A DNA stretch of 10,419 nt from Actinomycetes bacterium (GCA_023442845.1 JAEZXC010000010.1:1-10419); one strand, 5' to 3'. Positions 1 to 5,606 are shown, counted from the first letter of the stretch. Numbers and translations: made by a program. The notes: generated from the sequence alone by a model not told the origin.

Positions 1-65
1 ACTCTCACTGGCGCGTCGCCCTCGCGAGCGACTATGACGTCAGGCCGCCGGCTCCATTTGTCCCA

Positions 66-911
66 CTACCGGGGACGACGCTGGGCTCGGGCCGACGCGT
101 ACAAACAGACCGACGCTGCGGTCGCCAGATTGAGGCTTTCGGCCTTGCCGTAGATCGGGATGCGGACCACTGCGTCGGCGAGAGCGAGCTCATCTTCGCT
201 CAACCCCCACGCCTCATTACCGAGCAACCAGGCCGTCGGCACGGCGAGAGCCTCGTCGTCAGCGCCCTCATCGCCAAGTTCAACAGTACCGGCGCCGTCC
301 GCCGCGAGCACCTGCACGCCCGCCTGCTGCAACTCCGCCACGGCGTCGGCGAGGGGCACTGACCGCACGACGGGGATGTGGAACAGGCTTCCAACACTCG
401 AGCGGACCACCTTGGGGTTCGACGGGTCCACGCACTCCCCCGCCAAGATGACAGCGTCGGCGCCTGCAGCGTCGGCCGCACGAATGACAGTGCCCGCGTT
501 CCCGGGGTCACGCACGTTGCTCATCACCGCCACCAACCGGGGTCGAGCAGCGAGGACGTCGTCAAGCGACACCCCCGCCTCGTCGACCACCGCAAGAATG
601 CCCTGCGCGTCGGAGCTCATTGCCTCCACCACCTGCGCCGAGGCAAGGTGAACCCACCGCCCGGCCGCAAGAGCGTCGGCCACAATCTCGTGATACCGCT
701 CACGCGCCTCGGGGCTCACATACAAATCCCGCACGCGCTCGGGTACCCATGCGACCGCTTCGCGCACCGCCTGTGGTCCTTCGACGAGCAGCGCATTCGC
801 CCGCGAACGCGCAGAACGCCCCGCCAGCGCTGCGACCTTCTTGACGCGCTCGGCTCGAGGGTTATCGAGCGTGAGCACGAGGTCGTCAGGGCTGACGGGG
901 CGTCCTGTCAT
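66..911 (-). CDS. TrmH/SpoU-family RNA 2'-O-methyltransferase (TsnR-like)
   Basis: This 281-residue protein should transfer a methyl group from S-adenosylmethionine to a ribose 2'-OH in RNA, most likely 23S rRNA. Residues 1-110 resemble the SpoU substrate-binding domain, with LLVEGPQAVREA at 41-52. Residues about 125-275 form the SPOUT catalytic domain. Its three motifs are visible: NVRDPGNAGTVIR at 132-144, LLGNEAWGL at 229-237, and PIYGKAESLNLATA at 252-265. The gene follows rplT by 9 nt. No clear Shine-Dalgarno precedes the ATG, so reinitiation after rplT is likely. Position beside infC-rpmI-rplT is usual for actinobacterial tsnR-like genes. The family is certain; the exact target nucleotide cannot be read from the sequence, and a resistance role (as for thiostrepton-producer Tsr) is not implied. 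Confidence 0.93.
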   Translation of the reverse strand: MTGRPVSPDDLVLTLDNPRAERVKKVAALAGRSARSRANALLVEGPQAVREAVAWVPERVRDLYVSPEARERYHEIVADALAAGRWVHLASAQVVEAMSSDAQGILAVVDEAGVSLDDVLAARPRLVAVMSNVRDPGNAGTVIRAADAAGADAVILAGECVDPSNPKVVRSSVGSLFHIPVVRSVPLADAVAELQQAGVQVLAADGAGTVELGDEGADDEALAVPTAWLLGNEAWGLSEDELALADAVVRIPIYGKAESLNLATAASVCLYASARAQRRPR

Positions 912-920
912 TGAAATGCG

Positions 921-1301
921 TTACGCGGCGGGCGCGTTCACATCTGCCGGCAGCGCCTTCTTGGCCGCCTCGACGAGGGTGGCAAACGCGGCCTCGTCAT
1001 TGACAGCAAGCTCGGCGAGCATGCGGCGGTCCACCTCGATCTCAGCAAGGCGGAGGCCCTGGATGAGGCGGTTGTAGGTGATGCCGTTGGCGCGAGCGGC
1101 CGCGTTGATGCGGGTGATCCACAGCTTGCGGAAATCGCCCTTGCGCGAGCGGCGGTCGTTGTAGGCGTAAACGAGCGAGTGGGTGACCTGCTCCTTGGCC
1201 TTGCGGTACAGGCGCGAACGCTGACCGCGGTAGCCGGAGGCCCGCTCGAGGGTAGTGCGGCGCTTCTTCTGGGCGTTAACAGCCCGCTTGACGCGTGCCA
1301 T
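921..1301 (-). CDS. rplT: 50S ribosomal protein L20
   Basis: L20 binds 23S rRNA early and is needed for assembly of the large subunit. The protein has 126 residues, normal for actinobacteria. It starts MARVKRAVNAQKKRR and contains the family blocks GYRGQRSRLYRKAKEQ, RRSRKGDFRKLWITRINAA and YNRLIQGLRLAEIEVDRRML. The N-terminal basic extension that threads into rRNA is present. The ATG is preceded by AAGGAG at good spacing. The gene lies 26 nt after rpmI, so the two are almost surely cotranscribed. L20 acts as an autogenous repressor of this operon in Bacillus and E. coli; whether it does so here is not shown by the sequence. The last few residues are Ala/Pro-rich and look unstructured. Confidence 0.98.
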   Translation of the reverse strand: MARVKRAVNAQKKRRTTLERASGYRGQRSRLYRKAKEQVTHSLVYAYNDRRSRKGDFRKLWITRINAAARANGITYNRLIQGLRLAEIEVDRRMLAELAVNDEAAFATLVEAAKKALPADVNAPAA

Positions 1302-1327
1302 AGGGGTACTCCTTCAGTCCTTAGGGG

Positions 1328-1522
1328 CTACTTGCCCAGCAGCTTCTTCATTCGCTTGGCTTCGGGCTTGGGCAAGACGCCATCAACCGCGACGCGACGC
1401 TTACGCGAGGAGTGCTTCTCCTCGAACTTGTGCACGTTCATCGCCGAGTTGTGCTTGACCTTGCCAGTCCCCGTGATCTTGAAACGCTTCTTAGCGCCCG
1501 AGTGGGTCTTGTTCTTGGGCAC
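1328..1522 (-). CDS. rpmI: 50S ribosomal protein L35, GTG start
   Basis: L35 is a small basic protein of the large ribosomal subunit. The GTG at 1522-1520 gives 64 residues beginning MPKNKTHSGAKKRFKITGTG, exactly where family members begin. A Shine-Dalgarno AAGGAGG lies at 1534-1528, five bases upstream of this GTG. An in-frame ATG at 1552 would add ten residues (MARREVKEGT) not found in the family, and the ribosome-binding site would then sit inside the gene, so I reject it. The C-terminus ends AKRMKKLLGK, as is typical. The gene lies between infC and rplT in the standard order. Confidence 0.97.
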   Translation of the reverse strand: MPKNKTHSGAKKRFKITGTGKVKHNSAMNVHKFEEKHSSRKRRVAVDGVLPKPEAKRMKKLLGK

Positions 1523-1611
1523 GGTGCCCTCCTTCACTTCACGTCTGGCCACACCCGAAGGCGCGACACGCTTTCAATCCCGGGCGCATGTCCCGGACGT
1601 CTATGCGGGCA
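1523..1611 (-). other. infC-rpmI spacer with a small hairpin
   Basis: This 89-nt gap separates the infC stop from the rpmI start. On the minus strand it can form a hairpin of about 6 bp (one G-U pair) with a 7-nt loop, from arms at 1592-1597 and 1579-1584. There is no U-tract, so it does not look like a terminator. It could help control rpmI translation or be a processing site, but nothing in the sequence decides this. The rpmI ribosome-binding site lies at the end of the gap. Confidence 0.35.
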
Positions 1612-2241
1612 TTACTCCGCGACAGCCTCAGCAGACTTTGCCGCCTTTGCCGCCTCACGGTCAGTGCGCTCCTGCTCGTCCGCGGCCTTCTTGGCCTCAC
1701 GAGCCTTACGCTGCTCTTCCTTGGCTTCCGCCTTCTTCTTCAGCGGACCAAGCACGAGCGACATGTTGCGGCCCTCTTGCGACGGCATGTTCTCTACCAC
1801 GCTGAACTCTTGGAGCTCATCGGCCAATTTGAGCAACAAACGCCGGCCCATCTCGGGACGAGACTGCTCGCGGCCACGGAACATAATCGTGACCTTGACC
1901 TTGTCGCCGCCCTTGAGGAAGCGCACCACGTGACCCTTTTTGGTCTCGTAATCGTGCTCGTTGATCTTGAGCCGGAAGCGCATTTCCTTGACTTCCGTGT
2001 TGGCTTGGTTGCGACGTGCTTCGCGCGCCTTCACGGCTGCCTCGTACTTGAACTTGCCGTAGTCCATCAGCTTGACGACGGGCGGACGCGAGTTCGGCGC
2101 TACCTCGACGAGATCGAGGTCGGCCTCCTGAGCAAGCCGCAGGGCATCCTCAATCCGCACGATCCCTACTTGCTCGCCCTGCGGGCCAACCAGACGGACC
2201 TCAGGGACTCGAATGCGCTCGTTAATGCGGGGCTCGTTGAT
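1612..2241 (-). CDS. infC: Translation initiation factor IF-3, ATC start
   Basis: IF-3 binds the 30S subunit, keeps subunits apart and checks the initiator tRNA and start codon. With ATC at 2241-2239 as start the protein has 209 residues. The N domain begins NEPRINERIRVPEVRLVGP, and VKLMDYGKFKYE is at about 57-67. The C domain spans about 85-168 with IMFRGREQSRPEMGRRLL at 119-136. Residues about 168-209 are a Lys/Glu/Ala-rich tail common in actinobacterial IF-3. AAGGAG at 2254-2249 is seven bases from ATC, and homologues begin here. Rare AUU/AUC/AUA starts in infC let IF-3 repress its own translation by rejecting non-AUG starts; that mechanism is established in E. coli and inferred here. A longer frame from an ATG at 2337 would run through the terminator hairpin and is rejected. 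Confidence 0.96.
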   Translation of the reverse strand: MNEPRINERIRVPEVRLVGPQGEQVGIVRIEDALRLAQEADLDLVEVAPNSRPPVVKLMDYGKFKYEAAVKAREARRNQANTEVKEMRFRLKINEHDYETKKGHVVRFLKGGDKVKVTIMFRGREQSRPEMGRRLLLKLADELQEFSVVENMPSQEGRNMSLVLGPLKKKAEAKEEQRKAREAKKAADEQERTDREAAKAAKSAEAVAE

Positions 2242-2248
2242 AGTCTCG

Positions 2249-2254
2249 CTCCTT
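2249..2254 (-). promoter_or_regulatory. infC ribosome-binding site deciding the ATC start
   Basis: On the minus strand AAGGAG occupies 2254-2249, followed by a 7-nt spacer and ATC at 2241-2239. No ATG, GTG or TTG in the infC frame lies at proper spacing from it, so this site supports the non-canonical start. Confidence 0.8.
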
Positions 2255-2279
2255 CGTTGTCGTTCAACATCCTGGTGAC

Positions 2280-2320
2280 AAAAGAAAAAGGCCTCTGTCA
2301 ACACGCGCACAGAGGCCTTC
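2280..2320 (-). terminator. Intrinsic terminator in the infC leader (probable attenuator)
   Basis: The minus strand carries a perfect 11-bp stem, AAGGCCTCTGT pairing with ACAGAGGCCTT (arms at 2319-2309 and 2298-2288), with a 10-nt loop. The run TTTTTCTTTT (2289-2280) follows directly. This is a textbook Rho-independent terminator. It lies about 40 nt upstream of the infC start and reads in the infC direction, so it would stop infC-rpmI-rplT transcription in the leader. No gene ends just upstream on this strand, so it is best read as a regulated attenuator rather than the end of a transcription unit. Leader-controlled infC operons are known in several phyla. Confidence 0.85.
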
Positions 2321-2327
2321 GAAGGAG

Positions 2328-2349
2328 GGGCACGCACGGATGCGTGCCC
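2328..2349 (-). promoter_or_regulatory. Second leader hairpin just upstream of the attenuator
   Basis: A perfect 9-bp inverted repeat, GGGCACGCA and TGCGTGCCC around a 4-nt loop, lies eight bases upstream of the terminator stem on the infC leader. No U-tract follows it. It may be a pause hairpin, a protein-binding stem, or part of the structure that competes with the terminator. Confidence 0.6.
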
Positions 2350-2390
2350 GGACCTTACGACCCCGGTCCATCAACTGGTCCGTAGGTGGG

Positions 2391-2403
2391 AGTGGCCTCC
2401 ACT
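2391..2403 (-). promoter_or_regulatory. Leader element complementary to the terminator arm
   Basis: On the minus strand this segment contains GAGGCC (2399-2394), which is fully complementary to GGCCTC in the 5' arm of the leader terminator (2317-2312). It can also fold locally as a 5-bp hairpin, AGTGG/CCACT with a 3-nt loop. It is therefore a candidate antiterminator strand whose local folding could decide whether the terminator forms. The match is short and may be chance. Confidence 0.3.
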
Positions 2404-2408
2404 TGCGA

Positions 2409-2427
2409 GCCGTGGACACTCCACGGC
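2409..2427. repeat. Perfect dyad between the divergent infC and DUF1844 genes
   Basis: GCCGTGGA and TCCACGGC form perfect 8-bp arms around a 3-nt centre. The dyad lies between the infC leader and the start of the divergent gene at 2452. It could be a transcription-factor operator, or the first hairpin of the infC leader RNA. The sequence does not distinguish these. Confidence 0.5.
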
Positions 2428-2433
2428 CGGTCG

Positions 2434-2451
2434 GCATACAAGAATAGCACC
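2434..2451. promoter_or_regulatory. Putative divergent promoter core
   Basis: An AT-rich patch at 2440-2446 stands out in GC-rich DNA. On the minus strand TATTCT (2446-2441) fits a -10 box for infC. On the plus strand AAGAAT (2440-2445) ends six bases before the ATG at 2452, which would place transcription start at or next to that ATG and give a leaderless mRNA. No Shine-Dalgarno precedes the ATG, which fits. The -35 regions are poor: TGGACA at 2413-2418 is the nearest plus-strand match but spacing is long for AAGAAT. Confidence 0.4.
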
Positions 2452-2820
2452 ATGACACCCACTACGCCCAGTGCCGGGGATAGCGAGACCGCCGACGCCG
2501 CAGCCCTGACCCGCGATATTGCCGACGTCAGCGCCGTCGAGGTCGTGACAACGGTAGCCGTTCACCTCATGTCTGCGGCCGCCGTGCGATGCGGCCTTGC
2601 CGAAGAGGGCGAAGACGCGCAAGACCTTGGCGAAGCGCGCATTCTCATCAATGCGCTTGCTGCATTAGTGACAGGTGCCGCTCCCGATATTGGTAACACG
2701 CACGCGCGCGCCCTACGCGACGGCTTGCGAAGCGTACAGTTGGCTTTTCGAGAGGCCTCTGCCATTGCGGATGAACCAGGGCAGGGACCGGGGGAAAAAT
2801 ACACCGGAGCTGTGACCTGA
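2452..2820 (+). CDS. DUF1844 family protein
   Basis: This 122-residue protein of unknown function matches the DUF1844 family, small, mostly helical proteins widespread in actinobacteria. Family blocks are AVEVVTTVAVHLMSAAAVRCGL at about 28-49, split here as AVEVVTTVAVHLM and SAAAVRCGL, then EARILINALAALV at 61-73 and LRDGLRSVQLAFREAS at 88-103. The C-terminal GPGEKYTG at 112-119 is also characteristic. The gene is divergent from infC, a frequent arrangement in this phylum. A GTG at 2386 would lengthen it by 22 residues across the dyad; the ATG is preferred because family similarity begins after it. The stop codon abuts the start of the next gene, so it probably heads the operon of the coiled-coil/protease cassette. 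No catalytic motif is evident. Confidence 0.88.
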   Translation: MTPTTPSAGDSETADAAALTRDIADVSAVEVVTTVAVHLMSAAAVRCGLAEEGEDAQDLGEARILINALAALVTGAAPDIGNTHARALRDGLRSVQLAFREASAIADEPGQGPGEKYTGAVT

Positions 2821-3450
2821 ATGACCGCGACACCACCAAGCGGCTCGAGACCCTTGACGCGGGTCGCCGCAAACGAGGAGACCACGGTGCTCACGCCAGT
2901 GAGCGATCGCACCGATGCCCTCGATCGGATCCCGGTGACGCAGCGTCGGCTCTGGATCGTCGTCACGTCCGTCCTTACTGCTCTCCTCCTCGCGTCCTGG
3001 TACTTCGTGTATCACCTGTGGACCGTGTCGGAAGATTGGGAGAAGCAGGTTGACGACGTCATCGCGCAGAATTACGACCTCGGCCAACGCTTCGCAGCCG
3101 AACAGGAACACGTTGTTGCCTTGCAGAAGGATTACGACACGGCGTCCGAGCAGTTGAAGGTCGCTCAAGAACGCGTCATAGCCTTGAGCGCGGAAGCTGC
3201 GCAACGCGACGACAACGCCGAGTTCTACACGCTCCAGATCAACGATCTGCGCGCGATCATCGACACCGCGTCGAGTGTGTCGACCGCGCTCAACCAGTGC
3301 ATTGACTACAAGAACCAATTGATGGAGCGCCTCCGTCACGCCGAGGACTACGACCCCGCCGAACTCACTGCCTTTGAGCAGGACGTGAACCGGCAATGCA
3401 AGGCCGCGACTGACGCGAGCGTGCTCCTCCAACAGGCCATCAACCAATGA
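2821..3450 (+). CDS. Single-pass membrane protein with extracytoplasmic coiled coil (module 1)
   Basis: I do not recognise a named family. The 209-residue protein has a polar N-terminal tail (1-40), QRR at 41-43, and one hydrophobic segment at about 44-66. Positive charge before the segment predicts N-in, C-out topology. Residues about 70-150 are rich in Gln, Glu, Ala and Leu with heptad-like spacing, predicting a coiled coil. Two cysteines, C160 and C193, lie in the distal part and should be oxidised outside. The start ATG directly follows the TGA of the DUF1844 gene, and the stop overlaps the next start by 4 nt (ATGA), so translation is probably coupled on both sides. It is homologous to the gene at 4246: W73 and W89 align, both followed by a similar pattern (EKQVDD versus SERVDE). 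A role as membrane partner of the protease encoded next is inference. Confidence 0.85.
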   Translation: MTATPPSGSRPLTRVAANEETTVLTPVSDRTDALDRIPVTQRRLWIVVTSVLTALLLASWYFVYHLWTVSEDWEKQVDDVIAQNYDLGQRFAAEQEHVVALQKDYDTASEQLKVAQERVIALSAEAAQRDDNAEFYTLQINDLRAIIDTASSVSTALNQCIDYKNQLMERLRHAEDYDPAELTAFEQDVNRQCKAATDASVLLQQAINQ

Positions 3451-4178
3451 GAATTGCCCGCACCGTCATTGCAGCAATGACCGCTGCCACCCTCGTCACC
3501 GCGTGTTCAGCCGTGCCGCGGTCCCCCGAGCCCCTTCCCACCGACTACGTGCCCGTTGTCGCGACTGAGACGCCTCAAGCCCAAGGCAACCTGTCCCCCG
3601 ACGGCTTCACTCAGGCGCAGCGCATGACCGTGCGCGTGCGCAACGTGGGCTGCACACAGTTGAAGACCGGCACCGGTTTTGCCTACGACGGGCGGACGCT
3701 CATCACGAACCGTCACGTCATCGAGAACACGCGCGAACTGCAAGTGACGACGTACGACGGGCGCACTGTCGAGGTGACAGCGGCGTCGGCCACCACCGTG
3801 GCAGACCTCGCGATCATCACAATTGACGAGTCGATCGGGGTGGGCGCAGTGCTCGCTCAGCAGGACCCGGTCGAAGGCGACCCGATCTCAGTGGTCGGCT
3901 ATCCAAAGGGCGGTCGCCTCACCACTGTCACCGGCGTCGTCCTCGGCTCGACGTCCGATCCGCTCGGTGCCGCCCTTGGATCCGTGCTCGCCACGTCGGC
4001 CCCTGTCGAACCCGGATCGTCCGGTTCTCCTGTCCTCAATGAGCGCGGCGAAGTGGTGGGAGTCATCTACGCGAAGAATGACTCGGAGCAGTCATTCATG
4101 GTGCCTGTCAGCATGCTCCGCAGTTTGCTCGATCAAGAGCAGTTGATGGTTCCCCAAGATCAGTCGTGCTCCAACTGA
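3447..4178 (+). CDS. Lipoprotein trypsin-like serine protease (module 1)
   Basis: This 243-residue protein begins with a lipoprotein signal, MRIARTVIAAMTAATLVTAC, whose lipobox VTAC gives lipidation at C20. It should be tethered to the outer face of the membrane. A Pro-rich linker (21-50) leads to a chymotrypsin-fold domain. The catalytic triad is complete: H90 in LITNRHVI, D120 in VADLAIITID, and S192 in PGSSGSPV. YDGRTVEV at 103-110 and GEVVGVIYAKN at 201-211 are typical of trypsin-like peptidases of the HtrA-like branch. There is no PDZ domain, so it is not a standard DegP/HtrA. Cysteines C69 and C241 could form a disulfide joining the start and end of the domain. It overlaps the coiled-coil gene by 4 nt and has a clear paralogue at 4890. 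Substrate unknown. Confidence 0.93.
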   Translation: MRIARTVIAAMTAATLVTACSAVPRSPEPLPTDYVPVVATETPQAQGNLSPDGFTQAQRMTVRVRNVGCTQLKTGTGFAYDGRTLITNRHVIENTRELQVTTYDGRTVEVTAASATTVADLAIITIDESIGVGAVLAQQDPVEGDPISVVGYPKGGRLTTVTGVVLGSTSDPLGAALGSVLATSAPVEPGSSGSPVLNERGEVVGVIYAKNDSEQSFMVPVSMLRSLLDQEQLMVPQDQSCSN

Positions 4179-4245
4179 TCGCGACACCGAATCGACTTCA
4201 ACGCGCACGAGCCCGTCCGATAAGGTCACGGAGCGAGGGAGGATC
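4179..4245 (+). promoter_or_regulatory. Spacer between the two modules, possible weak promoter and RBS
   Basis: This is the only sizeable gap inside the cassette (67 nt). TAAGGT at 4221-4226 fits a loose actinobacterial -10 (TANNNT), with TTCAAC at 4197-4202 eighteen bases upstream as a poor -35. GGGAGGATC at 4237-4245 supplies a good Shine-Dalgarno for the ATG at 4246. No terminator hairpin is visible, so the second module may be read both from upstream and from its own promoter. Confidence 0.3.
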
Positions 4246-4890
4246 ATGAACGACAGCATCCACCAGCCTGGTGGCCCCGCAGCCGCGCCTGCGAGTGTCC
4301 CACCGCCTCCGCCCACCACACAGCCGATTTTCCCGGCGCCCGCAAGTGCCCTAGCCCCACCGACCGGGACCCCCGTGTTCGCTGCGGCACCGGTAGCCGC
4401 GCCGAAGCCGAAGCGACGTGCGCTCACGTGGGTGGTGCGCTCCGTCGTCACGCTCGTCGTGCTCGGACTCATTGGCGTGAGCGCGTACCTCGTCGACGTA
4501 TCGCAGAAATGGTCCGAGCGCGTCGACGAACTCACCGCGATCTCAGAAGAACTTGGCGCTGAGGTCGCCACCGAGCGCGCCGCCAAGGAAGGCGCGCTTG
4601 CTGCAGCAGATGAGGTGCAGTCTCAGCTCGACACCTTGAAGGCCCGCGTCACCGATCTCGCCAACGAAGAAGCGAACGTCAAGGACCGCGAGGACGTGCT
4701 CGTCCAACTGCTTGAGTCAATGACAGATTGCGCGGAAGAGCGCGGCGTGCTCATCGACGGTTACGGCGGTCAATGGCGCAACAACTCGACCGGCGCAATA
4801 TTGTCGACCCGTCAGTATGCGGACCAGATCACCGAGTATTGCGTCTCCGTTCAAACAAGCATTGACGAGTTCTTTGCCGAGGAGGGTTAA
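4246..4890 (+). CDS. Single-pass membrane protein with extracytoplasmic coiled coil (module 2)
   Basis: This 214-residue paralogue of the protein at 2821 belongs to no family I recognise. Residues 1-55 form a Pro/Ala-rich, probably disordered cytoplasmic tail with a PPPPP run at 19-23. KPKRR at 54-58 precedes one membrane segment at about 61-83, predicting N-in, C-out topology. Residues about 86-160 are a strong coiled-coil candidate (for example LDTLKARVTDLANEEA at 128-143). C162 and C199 flank a short Gly/Asn/Tyr-containing stretch and match the Cys pair of the first copy. From the aligned Trp (W89 here, W73 there) to the RV pair the two copies keep equal length (46 residues); this one then lacks 14 residues before its first Cys. 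A good Shine-Dalgarno precedes the ATG. The stop shares one base with the next start (TAATG). Confidence 0.85.
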   Translation: MNDSIHQPGGPAAAPASVPPPPPTTQPIFPAPASALAPPTGTPVFAAAPVAAPKPKRRALTWVVRSVVTLVVLGLIGVSAYLVDVSQKWSERVDELTAISEELGAEVATERAAKEGALAAADEVQSQLDTLKARVTDLANEEANVKDREDVLVQLLESMTDCAEERGVLIDGYGGQWRNNSTGAILSTRQYADQITEYCVSVQTSIDEFFAEEG

Positions 4891-5606
4891 TGCGCTGGCG
4901 CATGCTCGCGGGCGCCGCGGTCCTCGCAGCAACGACGGGGTGCGGCGTGTTGCCCGCGCCGCCCGCCCCACTTGACTCGAACTTCGTTCCAAGCCTCGAA
5001 CCATCGCCATACCTCCAAGTAGACGCGGCAGCCGACGGCTTCACCTATCAAGAGCACTACGCGGTGCGGATCCGGGTTGCCACCTGCACCGGTTGGTCGA
5101 CGGGTTCCGGGTGGATTCTCAGCGAGAACCAGGTCATCACCAATGAGCACGTGATCGCTGGTGCCACCTCGATCGAGGTGACAACCTACGACGGACACGA
5201 CTACGTCGCGACCTCATCTCAGGTTGCTCCCGTTGCCGACCTCGCACTGCTCACCCTCGATCCGGTCTTCACCGAGTGGGCGACGTGGGAAGTTCGCGAT
5301 CTTGAGGACGACGAAAGCGTCTACGTGGTTGGCTACCCCGATGGCCAAGCAATGCACACAAGTCGGGGCGCCTACTGGGGCGTCGTGACCGACGACGTCG
5401 GTGAAACCGGCGAAGACGTCTGGGAGCTCGAAGCCGAAGTTCACCCCGGCAACTCCGGATCGCCACTGTACGCAGACGACGGCGTCGTTGTCGGCACGAT
5501 CTACGCAGGCGATGAACACGGCTACGCCATGGCGTGGCCGAACTCCTACCTCGCGGACCTTCTCGACGGCTCCGTCGCCTGGTTGCCAAACAGTCCTGCC
5601 TGCTGA
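4890..5606 (+). CDS. Lipoprotein trypsin-like serine protease (module 2)
   Basis: This 238-residue paralogue of the protease at 3447 has a short signal, MRWRMLAGAAVLAATTGC. The cysteine C18 fits lipidation, although -3 is Thr rather than the usual Leu. The triad is complete: H87 in VITNEHVIAG, D117 in VADLALLTLD, and S189 in PGNSGSPL. Spacing His to Asp (30) and Asp to Ser (72) is identical in both copies. C66 and the C-terminal residue C238 match C69 and C241 of the first copy, again 172 apart, predicting a conserved disulfide. No PDZ domain follows. The start overlaps the preceding coiled-coil gene by one base, so translation is probably coupled. The protein is more acidic and richer in Trp than its paralogue (WEVRDLEDDE near 133-142), suggesting a different substrate. 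The gene ends 4 bp from the convergent sseB-like gene. Confidence 0.93.
   Translation: MRWRMLAGAAVLAATTGCGVLPAPPAPLDSNFVPSLEPSPYLQVDAAADGFTYQEHYAVRIRVATCTGWSTGSGWILSENQVITNEHVIAGATSIEVTTYDGHDYVATSSQVAPVADLALLTLDPVFTEWATWEVRDLEDDESVYVVGYPDGQAMHTSRGAYWGVVTDDVGETGEDVWELEAEVHPGNSGSPLYADDGVVVGTIYAGDEHGYAMAWPNSYLADLLDGSVAWLPNSPAC

Larger units (their letters stand above)
2264..2371 (-). other. Possible leader-peptide frame across the attenuator
   Basis: An ATG at 2371-2369 opens a 35-codon frame (MDRGRKVRARIRACP at its start) that runs through both hairpins and stops with TGA at 2266-2264, just before the infC ribosome-binding site. A ribosome moving along it would keep the terminator from folding. 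It is rich in Arg near its start. No good Shine-Dalgarno is visible, and a frame this short can be chance in GC-rich DNA, so it is a candidate only. Confidence 0.2.

Noticed and set aside
1..65. Terminator or promoter downstream of the methyltransferase gene
   Set aside because: Only a short GC-rich hairpin (15-32) without a U-tract and no convincing -35/-10 pair; nothing can be called in these bases.
1328..1552. L35 starting at the ATG at 1552
   Set aside because: It adds ten non-family residues and buries the Shine-Dalgarno; GTG at 1522 fits both homologues and spacing.
1588..2385. Long plus-strand open frame opposite infC
   Set aside because: It lies antisense to a certain gene and arises from GC-rich codon structure; its translation is Leu/Arg/His-rich with no family pattern.
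3447..5606. The two proteases as DegP/HtrA
   Set aside because: Both end soon after the chymotrypsin-fold domain; there is no PDZ domain, and membrane anchoring is by lipid rather than an N-terminal helix.
2821..5606. Overlapping gene pairs as toxin-antitoxin systems
   Set aside because: Both partners are exported or membrane-anchored with protease and coiled-coil features; sizes and motifs do not fit known toxin or antitoxin families.
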